Assembly: GCF_000378245.1 (NCBI RefSeq)
Contig: NZ_KB899492.1
Location: 62,001 to 126,000, forward strand
Length of the DNA stretch: 64,000 nucleotides
Origin: Aromatoleum toluclasticum ATCC 700605
GTDB lineage: Bacteria > Pseudomonadota > Gammaproteobacteria > Burkholderiales > Rhodocyclaceae
Direction of reading: 5' to 3'
The notes beneath the pieces are model-generated. The model did no database searches, was not told the origin of the DNA, and was given only the letters and a program-made list of their open reading frames with translations. This document shows positions 28,235 to 36,252 of this stretch, piece by piece. Positions within the stretch are counted from its first letter, which is position 1. Each line of letters begins with the position of its first letter. A program made the position numbers and the translations under genes.

Positions 28235-29527
28235 ATGAGAAAACTCCTCTCCGCATACCGCCTGCTCATCGCTGCCACGCTGACGCTGGTCAGCGCCGTC
28301 GCGCATGCGCAGCTCTCGATCGAGATCACGGGTGCCGGCGCGAGCCGCTTCCCCGTCGCGATCCCCGTGTTCGAAAACGAAGGCACCCTGCCGCGCGGCG
28401 TCACCGACGTCGTGCGCGCCGACCTCGAGCGCAGCGGGCTCTTCAGCCTCGTCGACACGGGCCTGGCCGCCTTCCCCGTCACGACCGTTCCCGACATGGC
28501 CTCGGTCCGCGGCCGCGGCGCGGACGCAGTGCTGACCGGCAGCATCTACCAGCAGGGCGACGGCCGCTTCGAAGTGCGCTTCCGTCTCTTCGACACGCAG
28601 AAGCAGACCGAACTGGGCGGGCTGTCGATGCGCATGGCCCCGGCGCAGAACCGCGCCATCGGCCACAAGATCGCCGACTTCGTCTACGAGAAGCTCACCG
28701 GCCAGCCCGGCTACTTCTCGACCCGCATCGCGTACGTCGTCAAGAGCGGCCCGACCGCCGCACCCCGCTACGAACTCCAGATCGCCGACGCCGACGGCAT
28801 GAACTCTGCGACTGCACTGGCCTCGCGCGAACCGATCATCTCGCCCGCCTGGGCGCCGGACGGCCAGCGCATCGCCTACGTGTCCTTCGAGGCCAAGAAG
28901 CCGGTGATCTACGTTCATACGCTGGCGACCGGCCAGCGTCAGGTGGTCGCCAACTTCAAGGGCTCCAACTCCGCCCCCACCTGGGCTCCGGACGGCCAGC
29001 GCCTCGCCGTCGTGCTCACGAAGGACGGCCAGTCCCAGCTTTACGTCCTCAACGCCGACGGCTCGGGCGTGCGCCGCCTCGCCACTTCCCCCGGCATCGA
29101 CACCGAACCCGCATGGTCGCCCGACGGCGCGTGGATCTACTTCACGTCCGACCGCGGCGGCAGCCCGCAGATCTACCGTACCTCATCCAGCGGCGGCAGT
29201 GCCCAGCGCGTCAGCTTCGAAGGCAGCTACAACGTGACCCCGCGCCTCTCGGCCGACGGCACCAGCCTAGCCTTCATCACGCGCAACAGCGGGCGCTTCC
29301 AGGTGGCCATCATGGACCTCGCCAGCCGCCAGACCACGATCCTCACCGACTCGGCACGTGACGAGTCGCCCAGCTTCGCGCCCAACGGCCGCATGATCCT
29401 CTACGCCACCGAAACCGGCGGGCGGGGAGTGCTTGCAGCAGTTTCGTCCGATGGCCGGGTGAAGCAGCGCCTGTCGGTGCAGGCCGCCGATGTCCGCGAG
29501 CCCTCCTGGGGCCCGCAGATCCGGTAA
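28235..29527 (+). CDS. tolB: TolB, periplasmic beta-propeller of Tol-Pal
   Basis: A 430-residue protein with a signal peptide (to AHA near residue 28), an N-terminal TolB domain and a six-bladed WD40-like propeller with repeated WAPDGQRIAYVS and WSPDGAWIYFTSDRGG blocks. It binds Pal and is displaced by TolA. A TATAAT at 28205-28210, just before the gene, may give it a separate promoter in the 84-bp gap after tolA, but no good -35 accompanies it. Confidence 0.97.
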   Translation: MRKLLSAYRLLIAATLTLVSAVAHAQLSIEITGAGASRFPVAIPVFENEGTLPRGVTDVVRADLERSGLFSLVDTGLAAFPVTTVPDMASVRGRGADAVLTGSIYQQGDGRFEVRFRLFDTQKQTELGGLSMRMAPAQNRAIGHKIADFVYEKLTGQPGYFSTRIAYVVKSGPTAAPRYELQIADADGMNSATALASREPIISPAWAPDGQRIAYVSFEAKKPVIYVHTLATGQRQVVANFKGSNSAPTWAPDGQRLAVVLTKDGQSQLYVLNADGSGVRRLATSPGIDTEPAWSPDGAWIYFTSDRGGSPQIYRTSSSGGSAQRVSFEGSYNVTPRLSADGTSLAFITRNSGRFQVAIMDLASRQTTILTDSARDESPSFAPNGRMILYATETGGRGVLAAVSSDGRVKQRLSVQAADVREPSWGPQIR

Positions 29528-29575
29528 CTCCCTCCCGCACGCAACAACACTGTTCGACTAGATCAGGAAACCCCC

Positions 29576-30109
29576 ATGAAAAAAGTGCTCGTCCCCGTCC
29601 TCCTTGCAACCCTTCTCGCCGCTTGCAGCAGCACCGGCACCTTCGACCAGCCCGCCGGCGGCGCCGCTGTCGATGAGCGCAGCAAGGGCGAAGGCTCCGG
29701 CGTCGCGACCGTGACCGCCCCGAGCGCATCGGGCTCCGGCATTGCCGCGCTGACCGATCCGAAGAACATCCTGTCCAAGCGCAGCGTGATGTTCGACTTC
29801 GACAGCTACATCATCAATGACGAGTTCCGTCCGCTGGTCGAAGCGCACGCCAAGTTCCTCGTCCAGAACCCGACGATGAAGATGCTGATCCAGGGCAACG
29901 CCGACGAGCGCGGCAGCCGCGAGTACAACCTGGCCCTCGGCCAGAAGCGTGCCGACGCCGTGCGCAAGGCCCTGACCCTGCTCGGCGCGAAGGAAGCCCA
30001 GATCGAGTCTGTCAGCCTCGGCGAGGAAAAGCCGCGCTGCACGGAAGCGACGGAAGCCTGCTACGCGCAGAACCGCCGCGGTGACATGCTCTACTCGGGC
30101 GAATTCTGA
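29576..30109 (+). CDS. pal: Pal, peptidoglycan-associated lipoprotein
   Basis: A 177-residue outer-membrane lipoprotein. The lipobox LLAACSS places the lipidated Cys at residue 17, and the OmpA-like peptidoglycan-binding domain carries MFDFDSYIINDEF and GNADERGSREYNLALGQKRADAV. It anchors the outer membrane to the cell wall and binds TolB. The stop TGA shares a base with the start of cpoB (TGATG). Confidence 0.97.
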   Translation: MKKVLVPVLLATLLAACSSTGTFDQPAGGAAVDERSKGEGSGVATVTAPSASGSGIAALTDPKNILSKRSVMFDFDSYIINDEFRPLVEAHAKFLVQNPTMKMLIQGNADERGSREYNLALGQKRADAVRKALTLLGAKEAQIESVSLGEEKPRCTEATEACYAQNRRGDMLYSGEF

Positions 30110-30840
30110 TGAAGCGCCTCCTGCCGCTCGCTGTCGTTGCCGCCCTGTCGCACATGGCGCCGTCCCACGCGGCGCTGTTCGACGACGACGAGGCACGGCG
30201 CGCGATCACCAACCTGCGCACGGACATCACCCCCCGCGTCGAACGGCTGGAGGCCAGCAGTCGCGGGCAGCTCGAACTGGCGAACCAGAACGAGCTGCTT
30301 CGCACCGAAGTATCGAAACTCCAGGGACAACTCGAAGTCCTCCTGCACGAGATCGAATCGCTGAAGCAACGCCAGCGTGATTTTTACGTCGATCTCGACA
30401 ACCGCGTGCGCAAGCTCGAGACCACCCCGGTGGCGGCCACGCCCGAGAATCCCGCGCCCGACCCCGCGGCGGAGTCGCGCGACTACGAAGCCGCGCTGAA
30501 CCTGCTCAAGGAAGGCAAGTACAAGGACGCACAGGCCGCCTTCGACCAGTTCATCAAGCGCTACCCGCGCAGCGCCGTGCAACCCGGAGCGCACTTCTGG
30601 GCCGGCAATGCCGCGCTGCAGGCGAAGGACGTCGCGGTTGCCAACAACTATTTCAAGAACGTGCTGGCGAACTGGCCGAACGACCCCGTCGCGCCCGACG
30701 CCATGCTCGGCATGGCCAACTGCCAGCAAGCCCTGGGCGACGCCAAGTCGTCGCAGGAAACGCTGAAGAAGCTCGCCGAGCGCTTCCCCGACAGCGCGGC
30801 AGGCAAGGCGGCCAAGCAGCGTCTCGCTCGCAAGCCCTGA
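30109..30840 (+). CDS. cpoB: CpoB (YbgF), coordinator of cell envelope constriction
   Basis: A 243-residue periplasmic protein: a signal peptide to about residue 22, a coiled-coil trimerisation segment (about 27-105, rich in Leu heptads), a Pro/Ala linker, and TPR repeats (about 125-240, e.g. YEAALNLLKEGKYKDAQAAF). It links Tol-Pal to PBP1b during septation. Gene order is conserved. Confidence 0.95.
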   Translation: MKRLLPLAVVAALSHMAPSHAALFDDDEARRAITNLRTDITPRVERLEASSRGQLELANQNELLRTEVSKLQGQLEVLLHEIESLKQRQRDFYVDLDNRVRKLETTPVAATPENPAPDPAAESRDYEAALNLLKEGKYKDAQAAFDQFIKRYPRSAVQPGAHFWAGNAALQAKDVAVANNYFKNVLANWPNDPVAPDAMLGMANCQQALGDAKSSQETLKKLAERFPDSAAGKAAKQRLARKP

Positions 30841-30847
30841 AGTTCGC

Positions 30848-31510
30848 ATGAACCTTTCCGAAACCGCCGGCCCCAGGCTGCGGATTACCGAGATCTTCGC
30901 GTCGATCCAGGGCGAGTCGACGCGCGTCGGCCTGCCCACGGTGTTCGTGCGCCTGACCGGCTGCCCGTTGCGCTGCAGCTGGTGCGACACCGAATACGCT
31001 TTCCAGGGCGGCGAAAGCCGCAGCGTCGCGGAGGTGTGCGACGCGGTCGCCGCGCACGGCATCCCGCACGTCTGCGTAACCGGGGGCGAGCCGCTGGCGC
31101 AGAAATCCTGCCTCGCTCTGCTCACGGCATTGTGCGACGCAGGCTTCTCCGTGTCGCTCGAGACCAGCGGCGCGCTCGATATCGCTGCGGTCGATCCGCG
31201 GGTGTCGCGCATCATGGACCTCAAGGCCCCCGGCTCGGGCGAAGTCGCGCGCAACCGGTGGGAAAACCTCGCCCACCTCGCAGCGCACGACGAGATCAAG
31301 ATCGTCCTCGCCGACGAGGCGGACTACGCCTGGGCGAAGGCCCAGATCGCGCTGCACGATCTCGCCGGGCGTTGCACCGTCCTGCTGTCGCCGGTACAGG
31401 GCAGCCTCGACCCGACCGTGCTCGCCGAATGGATCGTGCGCGACCGCCTGCCGGTGCGCTTCCAGCTGCAACTGCACAAGATCCTGTGGAACGACGCCCG
31501 GGGACGCTGA
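30848..31510 (+). CDS. queE: 7-carboxy-7-deazaguanine synthase QueE
   Basis: A 220-residue radical SAM enzyme with the compact cluster motif CPLRCSWC (CxxxCxxC) after IQGESTRVGLPTVFVRLTG. The TGGEPL motif near residue 80 binds SAM. It makes CDG from carboxytetrahydropterin in queuosine biosynthesis. It lies 7 bp after cpoB and is probably read from the tol-pal transcript. Confidence 0.95.
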   Translation: MNLSETAGPRLRITEIFASIQGESTRVGLPTVFVRLTGCPLRCSWCDTEYAFQGGESRSVAEVCDAVAAHGIPHVCVTGGEPLAQKSCLALLTALCDAGFSVSLETSGALDIAAVDPRVSRIMDLKAPGSGEVARNRWENLAHLAAHDEIKIVLADEADYAWAKAQIALHDLAGRCTVLLSPVQGSLDPTVLAEWIVRDRLPVRFQLQLHKILWNDARGR

Positions 31511-31558
31511 GCCCCGGCAGCACCCTTCAGTTTTCGCCTCCCCCCGGAGCCCCATCCC

Positions 31559-32242
31559 ATGACCGACCATCCCAAGCGCGCCGTCATCCTGCTGTCCGGC
31601 GGACTGGACTCCGCCACCTGCCTCGCGATCGCGCGCGACATGGGCTTCGAGACCTACGCGCTGTCAGTCGCCTACGGCCAGCGCCACGCGGCCGAACTCG
31701 ACGCTGCACGGCGTGTCGCTGCCGCACTCGGCGCGCGCGAGCACCGCGTCGCGAGCGTCGAACTGGGGCAGTTCGGGGGCTCCGCGCTGACGGACGAGAA
31801 AATTCCCGTTCCCGTCGAAGGCAGCTCCACCGGCATCCCCGTGACCTATGTCCCGGCCCGCAATACCGTGATGCTGTCGATCGCGCTGGCCTGGGCCGAG
31901 GTGCTCGGCGCGAACGACATCTTCGTCGGAGTGAACGCGGTCGACTACTCCGGCTACCCGGACTGCCGCCCCGAATTCATCTCCGCCTTCGAAAAGATGG
32001 CGAACCTAGCCACCAAGGCCGGCGTCGAGGGCACGCACCTCGCAATCCACGCTCCGCTGATCGCACTGTCCAAGGCCGACATCATCCGCCGCGGCAGCGC
32101 CCTGGGTGTCGATTACAGTCAGACCGTGTCGTGCTACCAGGCCGACGACGCCGGACACGCATGCGGCGTGTGCGACGCCTGCCGCCTGCGCCGTGCGGGC
32201 TTCGAGGCGGCCGCAGTTCCGGACCCCACGCGGTATGCGTAA
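31559..32242 (+). CDS. queC: 7-cyano-7-deazaguanine synthase QueC
   Basis: A 227-residue PP-loop ligase with SGGLDSAT (about 14-21), [17 protein letters not shown], and the zinc-binding cysteines of [20 protein letters not shown] near the C terminus. It converts CDG to preQ0 with ammonia and ATP, the step after QueE. It follows queE by 48 bp. Confidence 0.96.
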   Translation: MTDHPKRAVILLSGGLDSATCLAIARDMGFETYALSVAYGQRHAAELDAARRVAAALGAREHRVASVELGQFGGSALTDEKIPVPVEGSSTGIPVTYVPARNTVMLSIALAWAEVLGANDIFVGVNAVDYSGYPDCRPEFISAFEKMANLATKAGVEGTHLAIHAPLIALSKADIIRRGSALGVDYSQTVSCYQADDAGHACGVCDACRLRRAGFEAAAVPDPTRYA

Positions 32243-32431
32243 GGTCTGATCACGGACGGCCCCGGCCGTTGCCTGCCGATCATGACCTGCGGCGGGTCCG
32301 CCGTCCCCGGCCGGCCACCCATTTCGTCATAGGTGGCCCGTCAGAACCCTTTGACATAAGTCATCCCTGATTGCAGAAAGGTTTTGTAACATGTCCTGCT
32401 GTGACCTTGCGTCCTTGCGGGAGGCCTTTCG

Positions 32432-34231
32432 ATGCAGTTCCGTCTAGTCCGGTATTTCACGCTCGCCAGCCTGGGCATGTTCGCCCTCGTCGCACTGAGC
32501 CTCATCTACTTCGAACGTCAACAGGGCAATTTCTTCCGCCAGACCGGTGACGAACAGCGGACCTTTTTCGGCGAAGTTCAGCAATCCTTCGCGAAGCAGC
32601 AGGAAGAATCCGCGCGGCGCGACCTGCTAACGATTCACGAATCAGGCAACGTCAACCTCACGCGCCTGTTCGCGAACGCGCTGTGGGAGAAGGATTTTGC
32701 CCCCTTCGTCGCCCAGGTCCAGGCCATCGACGTCGATGGCTGCCAGGCGATCGCCGATATCACCGACGACCAGGGCAAGAAGGCCGTACCGCCCGAAAAG
32801 AAGGCCTGCTTCGCCGACATCGGCAAGCGCATCACGACCCTGCCCGGCTTCAAGGCGATCGACGCAAAGGTGTTCGACTCGATGAAGAAGAGCACCGTGT
32901 TCAAGATCAAGGTGTTCGACCTGCGCGGCATCACCGTGTATTCGTCCGAGCACGCGCAAATGGGCGAAGACAAGAGCACCAACGAAGGCTGGCGCAGCGC
33001 CGCCTTCGACGGCGTGCCCAAGAGCGAACTCACTCACCGCGGCAAGTTCAGCGCCTTCGAGGGCGTGGTCGAGAACCGCGACCTGATCAGCAGCTACCTG
33101 CCCGTCCTCGACCCCGGCAGCTCGCGCATCGTCGGCGTGTTCGAGGTGTATTCCGACGTGACGCCCTTCCTGAAGCAGATCCAGCAGACCTCGGCGCAGA
33201 TCCGCGCCACCGCGGCCGGCAACCAGCAGAAGCTCGAAGCCGCCGGGGCCGAAAACCAGGCCGCCGTCGACGCCACCTCCCACCGCCAGCTTGCCACCAT
33301 CGCGGCCCTGCTGGCCCTGCTGTTCGGCGCGCTGCTCGTGATCGTGACGCGCGCCGACAGGATCATCCAGCAGCAGGAAGCCGACCGCGCCCAGGTGCAC
33401 CAGCAGCTCGCACAATCGGAAAAGATGGCCTCGCTCGGCCAGATGGTCGCGGGCGTCGCTCACCAGCTCAATACCCCGCTCGCGTTCTCGCAGAACAACA
33501 TCCTGATGGTCAAGGACGCGCTCCAGAGCATGGAACTGCCGATGAAGGTCGCCGGCAGGCTCTCCTCCATCCTTGAGGACGTCGAGGGCGACAAGGTCAC
33601 GATCAAGGTGTCGCAGCTCAAGGCGAACCTCGACAAGCTGCAGGATGGCAATGTCGACGTCGCCATGCTGCAGGAAATGCTCAAGGACGTCCTCGGCGGT
33701 ATCGACCAGATGTCCGAACTCGTCGTGAACCTGCGCGACTTCACCCGCCTCGACCGTGCCGCAACGACCAACGCGGACCTCAACAAGTCCCTGCACACCG
33801 TCGCCTACATCGCGCAGACGGTGATCCCGAAGAACATCGAACTGATAGAGGAATACGGCGAACTGCCCGAGGTCGAATGCAACCCCTCGCAGCTCAACCA
33901 GGTGTTCCTGAACCTCATCAACAACGCCGCCCAGGCCATCGAAGGCCCCGGCCGCATCCGCGTCCGCAGCTCGGCTGCCGGCGACAAGGTCCGCATCGAG
34001 GTGCAGGATAACGGCCGCGGCATCCCGGACCATGTGCTACCGAATATCTTCGACCTCTATTACACGACCAAGCCTGCCGGCGAAGGCACCGGTCTCGGTC
34101 TCGCCATCGCGCGTAACATCGTCACCGAACACGGCGGCGATATCAGCGTCAGCACGCGCGTCGGCGTCGGCACCACCTTCACCGTCACGCTGCCCGTGCG
34201 CCAGCAGCCCCCCCTGGCCAAGGCCGCCTGA
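32432..34231 (+). CDS. Membrane sensor histidine kinase
   Basis: A 599-residue kinase. A first membrane helix (about 9-27), a periplasmic sensor region (about 28-288) and a second helix (about 289-307) lead to a coiled coil. The HisKA-like dimerisation motif is EKMASLGQMVAGVAHQLNTPLAF (histidine about 346), and the HATPase domain has NLINNAAQAI, DNGRGIP and GEGTGLGLAI. Between the phosphorylated His and the ATPase is a long insert (about 370-425). It is paired with a response regulator 18 bp downstream. The signal is unknown. Confidence 0.92.
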   Translation: MQFRLVRYFTLASLGMFALVALSLIYFERQQGNFFRQTGDEQRTFFGEVQQSFAKQQEESARRDLLTIHESGNVNLTRLFANALWEKDFAPFVAQVQAIDVDGCQAIADITDDQGKKAVPPEKKACFADIGKRITTLPGFKAIDAKVFDSMKKSTVFKIKVFDLRGITVYSSEHAQMGEDKSTNEGWRSAAFDGVPKSELTHRGKFSAFEGVVENRDLISSYLPVLDPGSSRIVGVFEVYSDVTPFLKQIQQTSAQIRATAAGNQQKLEAAGAENQAAVDATSHRQLATIAALLALLFGALLVIVTRADRIIQQQEADRAQVHQQLAQSEKMASLGQMVAGVAHQLNTPLAFSQNNILMVKDALQSMELPMKVAGRLSSILEDVEGDKVTIKVSQLKANLDKLQDGNVDVAMLQEMLKDVLGGIDQMSELVVNLRDFTRLDRAATTNADLNKSLHTVAYIAQTVIPKNIELIEEYGELPEVECNPSQLNQVFLNLINNAAQAIEGPGRIRVRSSAAGDKVRIEVQDNGRGIPDHVLPNIFDLYYTTKPAGEGTGLGLAIARNIVTEHGGDISVSTRVGVGTTFTVTLPVRQQPPLAKAA

Positions 34232-34249
34232 CGCAGGCAGGAGAAACCC

Positions 34250-35236
34250 ATGACACGACTGGCCGGCAAGGTGCTCTGCGTCGACGACGAACCGGGCATA
34301 GTCCGCTCCCTGCAGTGGCTGCTGCAGAAACAGTTCGAGGTATTCACGGCGACCGGCGGCGCCGAAGCGCTCGAACTCGTGAAACAGCATGACTTCGACG
34401 TCGTCATCAGCGACCAGCGCATGCCGGCGATGACCGGAGTCGAGGTCCTGCGCGAAGTGCGCAGGCTCTCGCCGCGCACCATGCGCATCCTGCTGACCGG
34501 CTACACGGACATGCAGGCGATCGTGCGCTCGGTGAATGAAAGCGAGGTGTTCCGCTTCATCAACAAACCGTGGAACATCTCCGAACTCCCCAAGGTCGTC
34601 GCACAGGCCATCACGATCGCAAAAACCCAGCCCGTCGAGGCACCGGCCCCGGAGGTCTCCGACGACGCGCCGATCGTTGCGAACGGCGAACGCATCCTCG
34701 TCATCGACGACGACCCCGACATGGGACGCGCCGTGTCCGATCTCGTCGGGGCGAGCGCAATAGTCTCCTACACGCGCAACCTTGCCGACGCGGTGGGAAT
34801 CCTCAACGCCGAGCCGATATCGGTGATCATCTCCGAAACCCGGGTGGGCTCGATCGACGCCACGCGGCTCGTGCGCCTGATGAAAAGCAAGCACCCCGAG
34901 ATCGTCACCGTCATGCTCACGGCCGAGAGCGACGCCGACACCATCACAACGCTGATCAACCAGGGCCAGATCTACCGCTTCGTCCCCAAACCCATCCGCA
35001 CCGGCTACCTGAAGCTCGTGCTGCAGTCGGCGCTGCGCAAGCACAGCGCGCTCGCGAGCGACCCGGCCCTGACCTTCCGCCACACGGTCGAGGCCACCTC
35101 GGCAGGCGCCATGGAGTCCCTGATGTCCGACGTGCGGCAGGCCGCGCCGCACGCCGAAACGGCCGCAGCGGCAAAGAGCGGCGGCTTCATGGCCTCGCTC
35201 GGCGCAGGGTTCCGCCGCCTCTTCGGAGCCGGATAA
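34250..35236 (+). CDS. Response regulator with two receiver domains
   Basis: A 328-residue protein. Receiver 1 (about 7-120) is complete, with the acidic pair DDE, phosphoacceptor Asp55 in VVISDQRMP, Thr in LLTGY and Lys in NKPW. Receiver 2 (about 147-265) keeps DDDP and a Lys in PKP but has Glu196 (VIISETRVG) where the phosphoacceptor Asp should be, so it may mimic the permanently phosphorylated state. There is no DNA-binding or enzymatic output domain; the tail (about 265-328) ends in a short helical segment, SGGFMASLGAGFRRLFGAG, that may contact a membrane or partner. It is likely the partner of the upstream kinase. Confidence 0.88.
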   Translation: MTRLAGKVLCVDDEPGIVRSLQWLLQKQFEVFTATGGAEALELVKQHDFDVVISDQRMPAMTGVEVLREVRRLSPRTMRILLTGYTDMQAIVRSVNESEVFRFINKPWNISELPKVVAQAITIAKTQPVEAPAPEVSDDAPIVANGERILVIDDDPDMGRAVSDLVGASAIVSYTRNLADAVGILNAEPISVIISETRVGSIDATRLVRLMKSKHPEIVTVMLTAESDADTITTLINQGQIYRFVPKPIRTGYLKLVLQSALRKHSALASDPALTFRHTVEATSAGAMESLMSDVRQAAPHAETAAAAKSGGFMASLGAGFRRLFGAG

Positions 35237-35257
35237 CGCATTTCCTGTCACAATTGC

Positions 35258-35286
35258 TTGACGGACCTCGAGTCGTTGCATAAAAT
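35258..35286 (+). promoter_or_regulatory. Sigma-70 promoter of the tRNA-Lys genes
   Basis: TTGACG, a 17-base spacer and TAAAAT form a near-consensus promoter ending 19 bp before the first tRNA-Lys. It probably drives both tRNAs. Confidence 0.8.
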
Positions 35287-35305
35287 TCGGATCCTTCTGC
35301 ACGGG

Positions 35306-35381
35306 GGGTCGTTAGCTCAGCTGGTAGAGCAGCGGACTTTTAATCCGTTGGTCGCAGGTTCGAATCCCGCACGGCCTACCA
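35306..35381 (+). tRNA. tRNA-Lys (UUU)
   Basis: A 76-nt cloverleaf with acceptor GGGTCGT/ACGGCCT, D arm GCTC...GAGC, anticodon loop CTTTTAA (anticodon TTT), T arm GCAGG-TTCGAAT-CCCGC and an encoded CCA end. It is the first of two tandem lysine tRNAs. Confidence 0.97.
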
Positions 35382-35410
35382 CCGAATGGTGGAACTTCCT
35401 GCAGAACTCC

Positions 35411-35490
<80 letters not shown>

Positions 35491-35502
35491 ATCAAGCACT
35501 TA

Positions 35503-35534
35503 GGCCAGCTCTTCGGAACTGGCCTTTTGCTTTT
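35503..35534 (+). terminator. Terminator supplied by the element behind tRNA-Lys
   Basis: GGCCAG and CTGGCC (with CTCTTCGGAA as arm and loop) followed by TTTTGCTTTT, 16 bp after the tRNA end. It resembles, but is not identical to, the terminator at 56001-56033 that originally followed the tRNA gene. Confidence 0.8.
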
Positions 35535-35541
35535 CTGGGGA

Positions 35542-35565
35542 TTGGGGAGGAATTGGGTAGGAATA
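35542..35565 (+). repeat. Left pair of candidate integrase arm-type sites
   Basis: Two tandem copies of a 12-mer, TTGGGGAGGAAT then TTGGGTAGGAAT. The final 18 bp of this pair recur exactly in direct orientation at 55812-55829 near the other end of the element, as expected for arm sites bound by a tyrosine integrase. Confidence 0.6.
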
Positions 35566-35651
35566 AAAATCGTCGACCGCTTCCGAGGCAACTCCGGTTG
35601 CTCCCGTGTCCGCTGCAAGCTCGCCGTACCGACTCGCTGCACGGGAAGACG

Positions 35652-35984
35652 TCACCAGTGAATGGTGCGATATGCCGCCGCCCTTGCGCGCTCCACGAGC
35701 TCTTCCATGATGAGCGCGGGGTATAGATCGAGGATCTTGCGGTCCTCACCGCTCGCATTCGCCCCGCCGGCCTTTCGCCATGCCGCGATCAGCGCCTCGA
35801 GCGTTTCGTCGGGCAAGGCGTGGAACGCCTGCTCCACTGCGGGCAGAAAGTGGTCCTGCGCCGGATACCAGGTCTGATACCCGGCGTCGAAGATCTGCCG
35901 CTTCAACTCCCACCACGCCCACCTGCGTCGGCGCCGCACCTTGGCGATGGTGTCGCGCAGCAATCGCTGCTGCTCACGATTCAT
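35652..35984 (-). CDS. Hypothetical protein at the left end of the element
   Basis: A 110-residue open frame transcribed away from the cas operon. It has a basic, Trp-rich N-terminal helix (RRRRRWAWWELKRQIFDAGYQTWYPAQD) and a helical remainder (PDETLEALIAAWRKAG...ALIMEELVERARAAAYRT). It is soluble by composition. No family is recognised. A cargo or accessory function is possible, and it could equally be a small DNA-binding protein. Confidence 0.55.
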   Translation of the reverse strand: MNREQQRLLRDTIAKVRRRRRWAWWELKRQIFDAGYQTWYPAQDHFLPAVEQAFHALPDETLEALIAAWRKAGGANASGEDRKILDLYPALIMEELVERARAAAYRTIHW

Positions 35985-36170
35985 TTCCGCACCCCTTCGT
36001 CACTGGTTCATAAATCCCGCCTTCAGCATCGCGCCTGCAATCCCCCGCGTCGCGTCGCCCCCCTGTCGCCGGACTTGCCGCCAAGGACGCCAATGCCCTT
36101 CCCAGACCAGCCGTTGCTTTGGGTATGCGCGATCGATCGGTCGCGCCTGGTAGGCGTATCGATTTCAATT

Positions 36171-36198
36171 CTGGCAAACATATTGCCCATCGTATAAT
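36171..36198 (+). promoter_or_regulatory. Promoter of the cas operon
   Basis: CTGGCA, a 16-base spacer and a perfect TATAAT, 54 bp upstream of cas3. The surrounding DNA is AT-rich compared with the window. No obvious operator overlaps it. Confidence 0.65.
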
Positions 36199-36252
36199 CC
36201 AGCGGCATAGAGTAAGCTACTGAAGCAGCAGATACCGCGCCAACGGAGTCCG

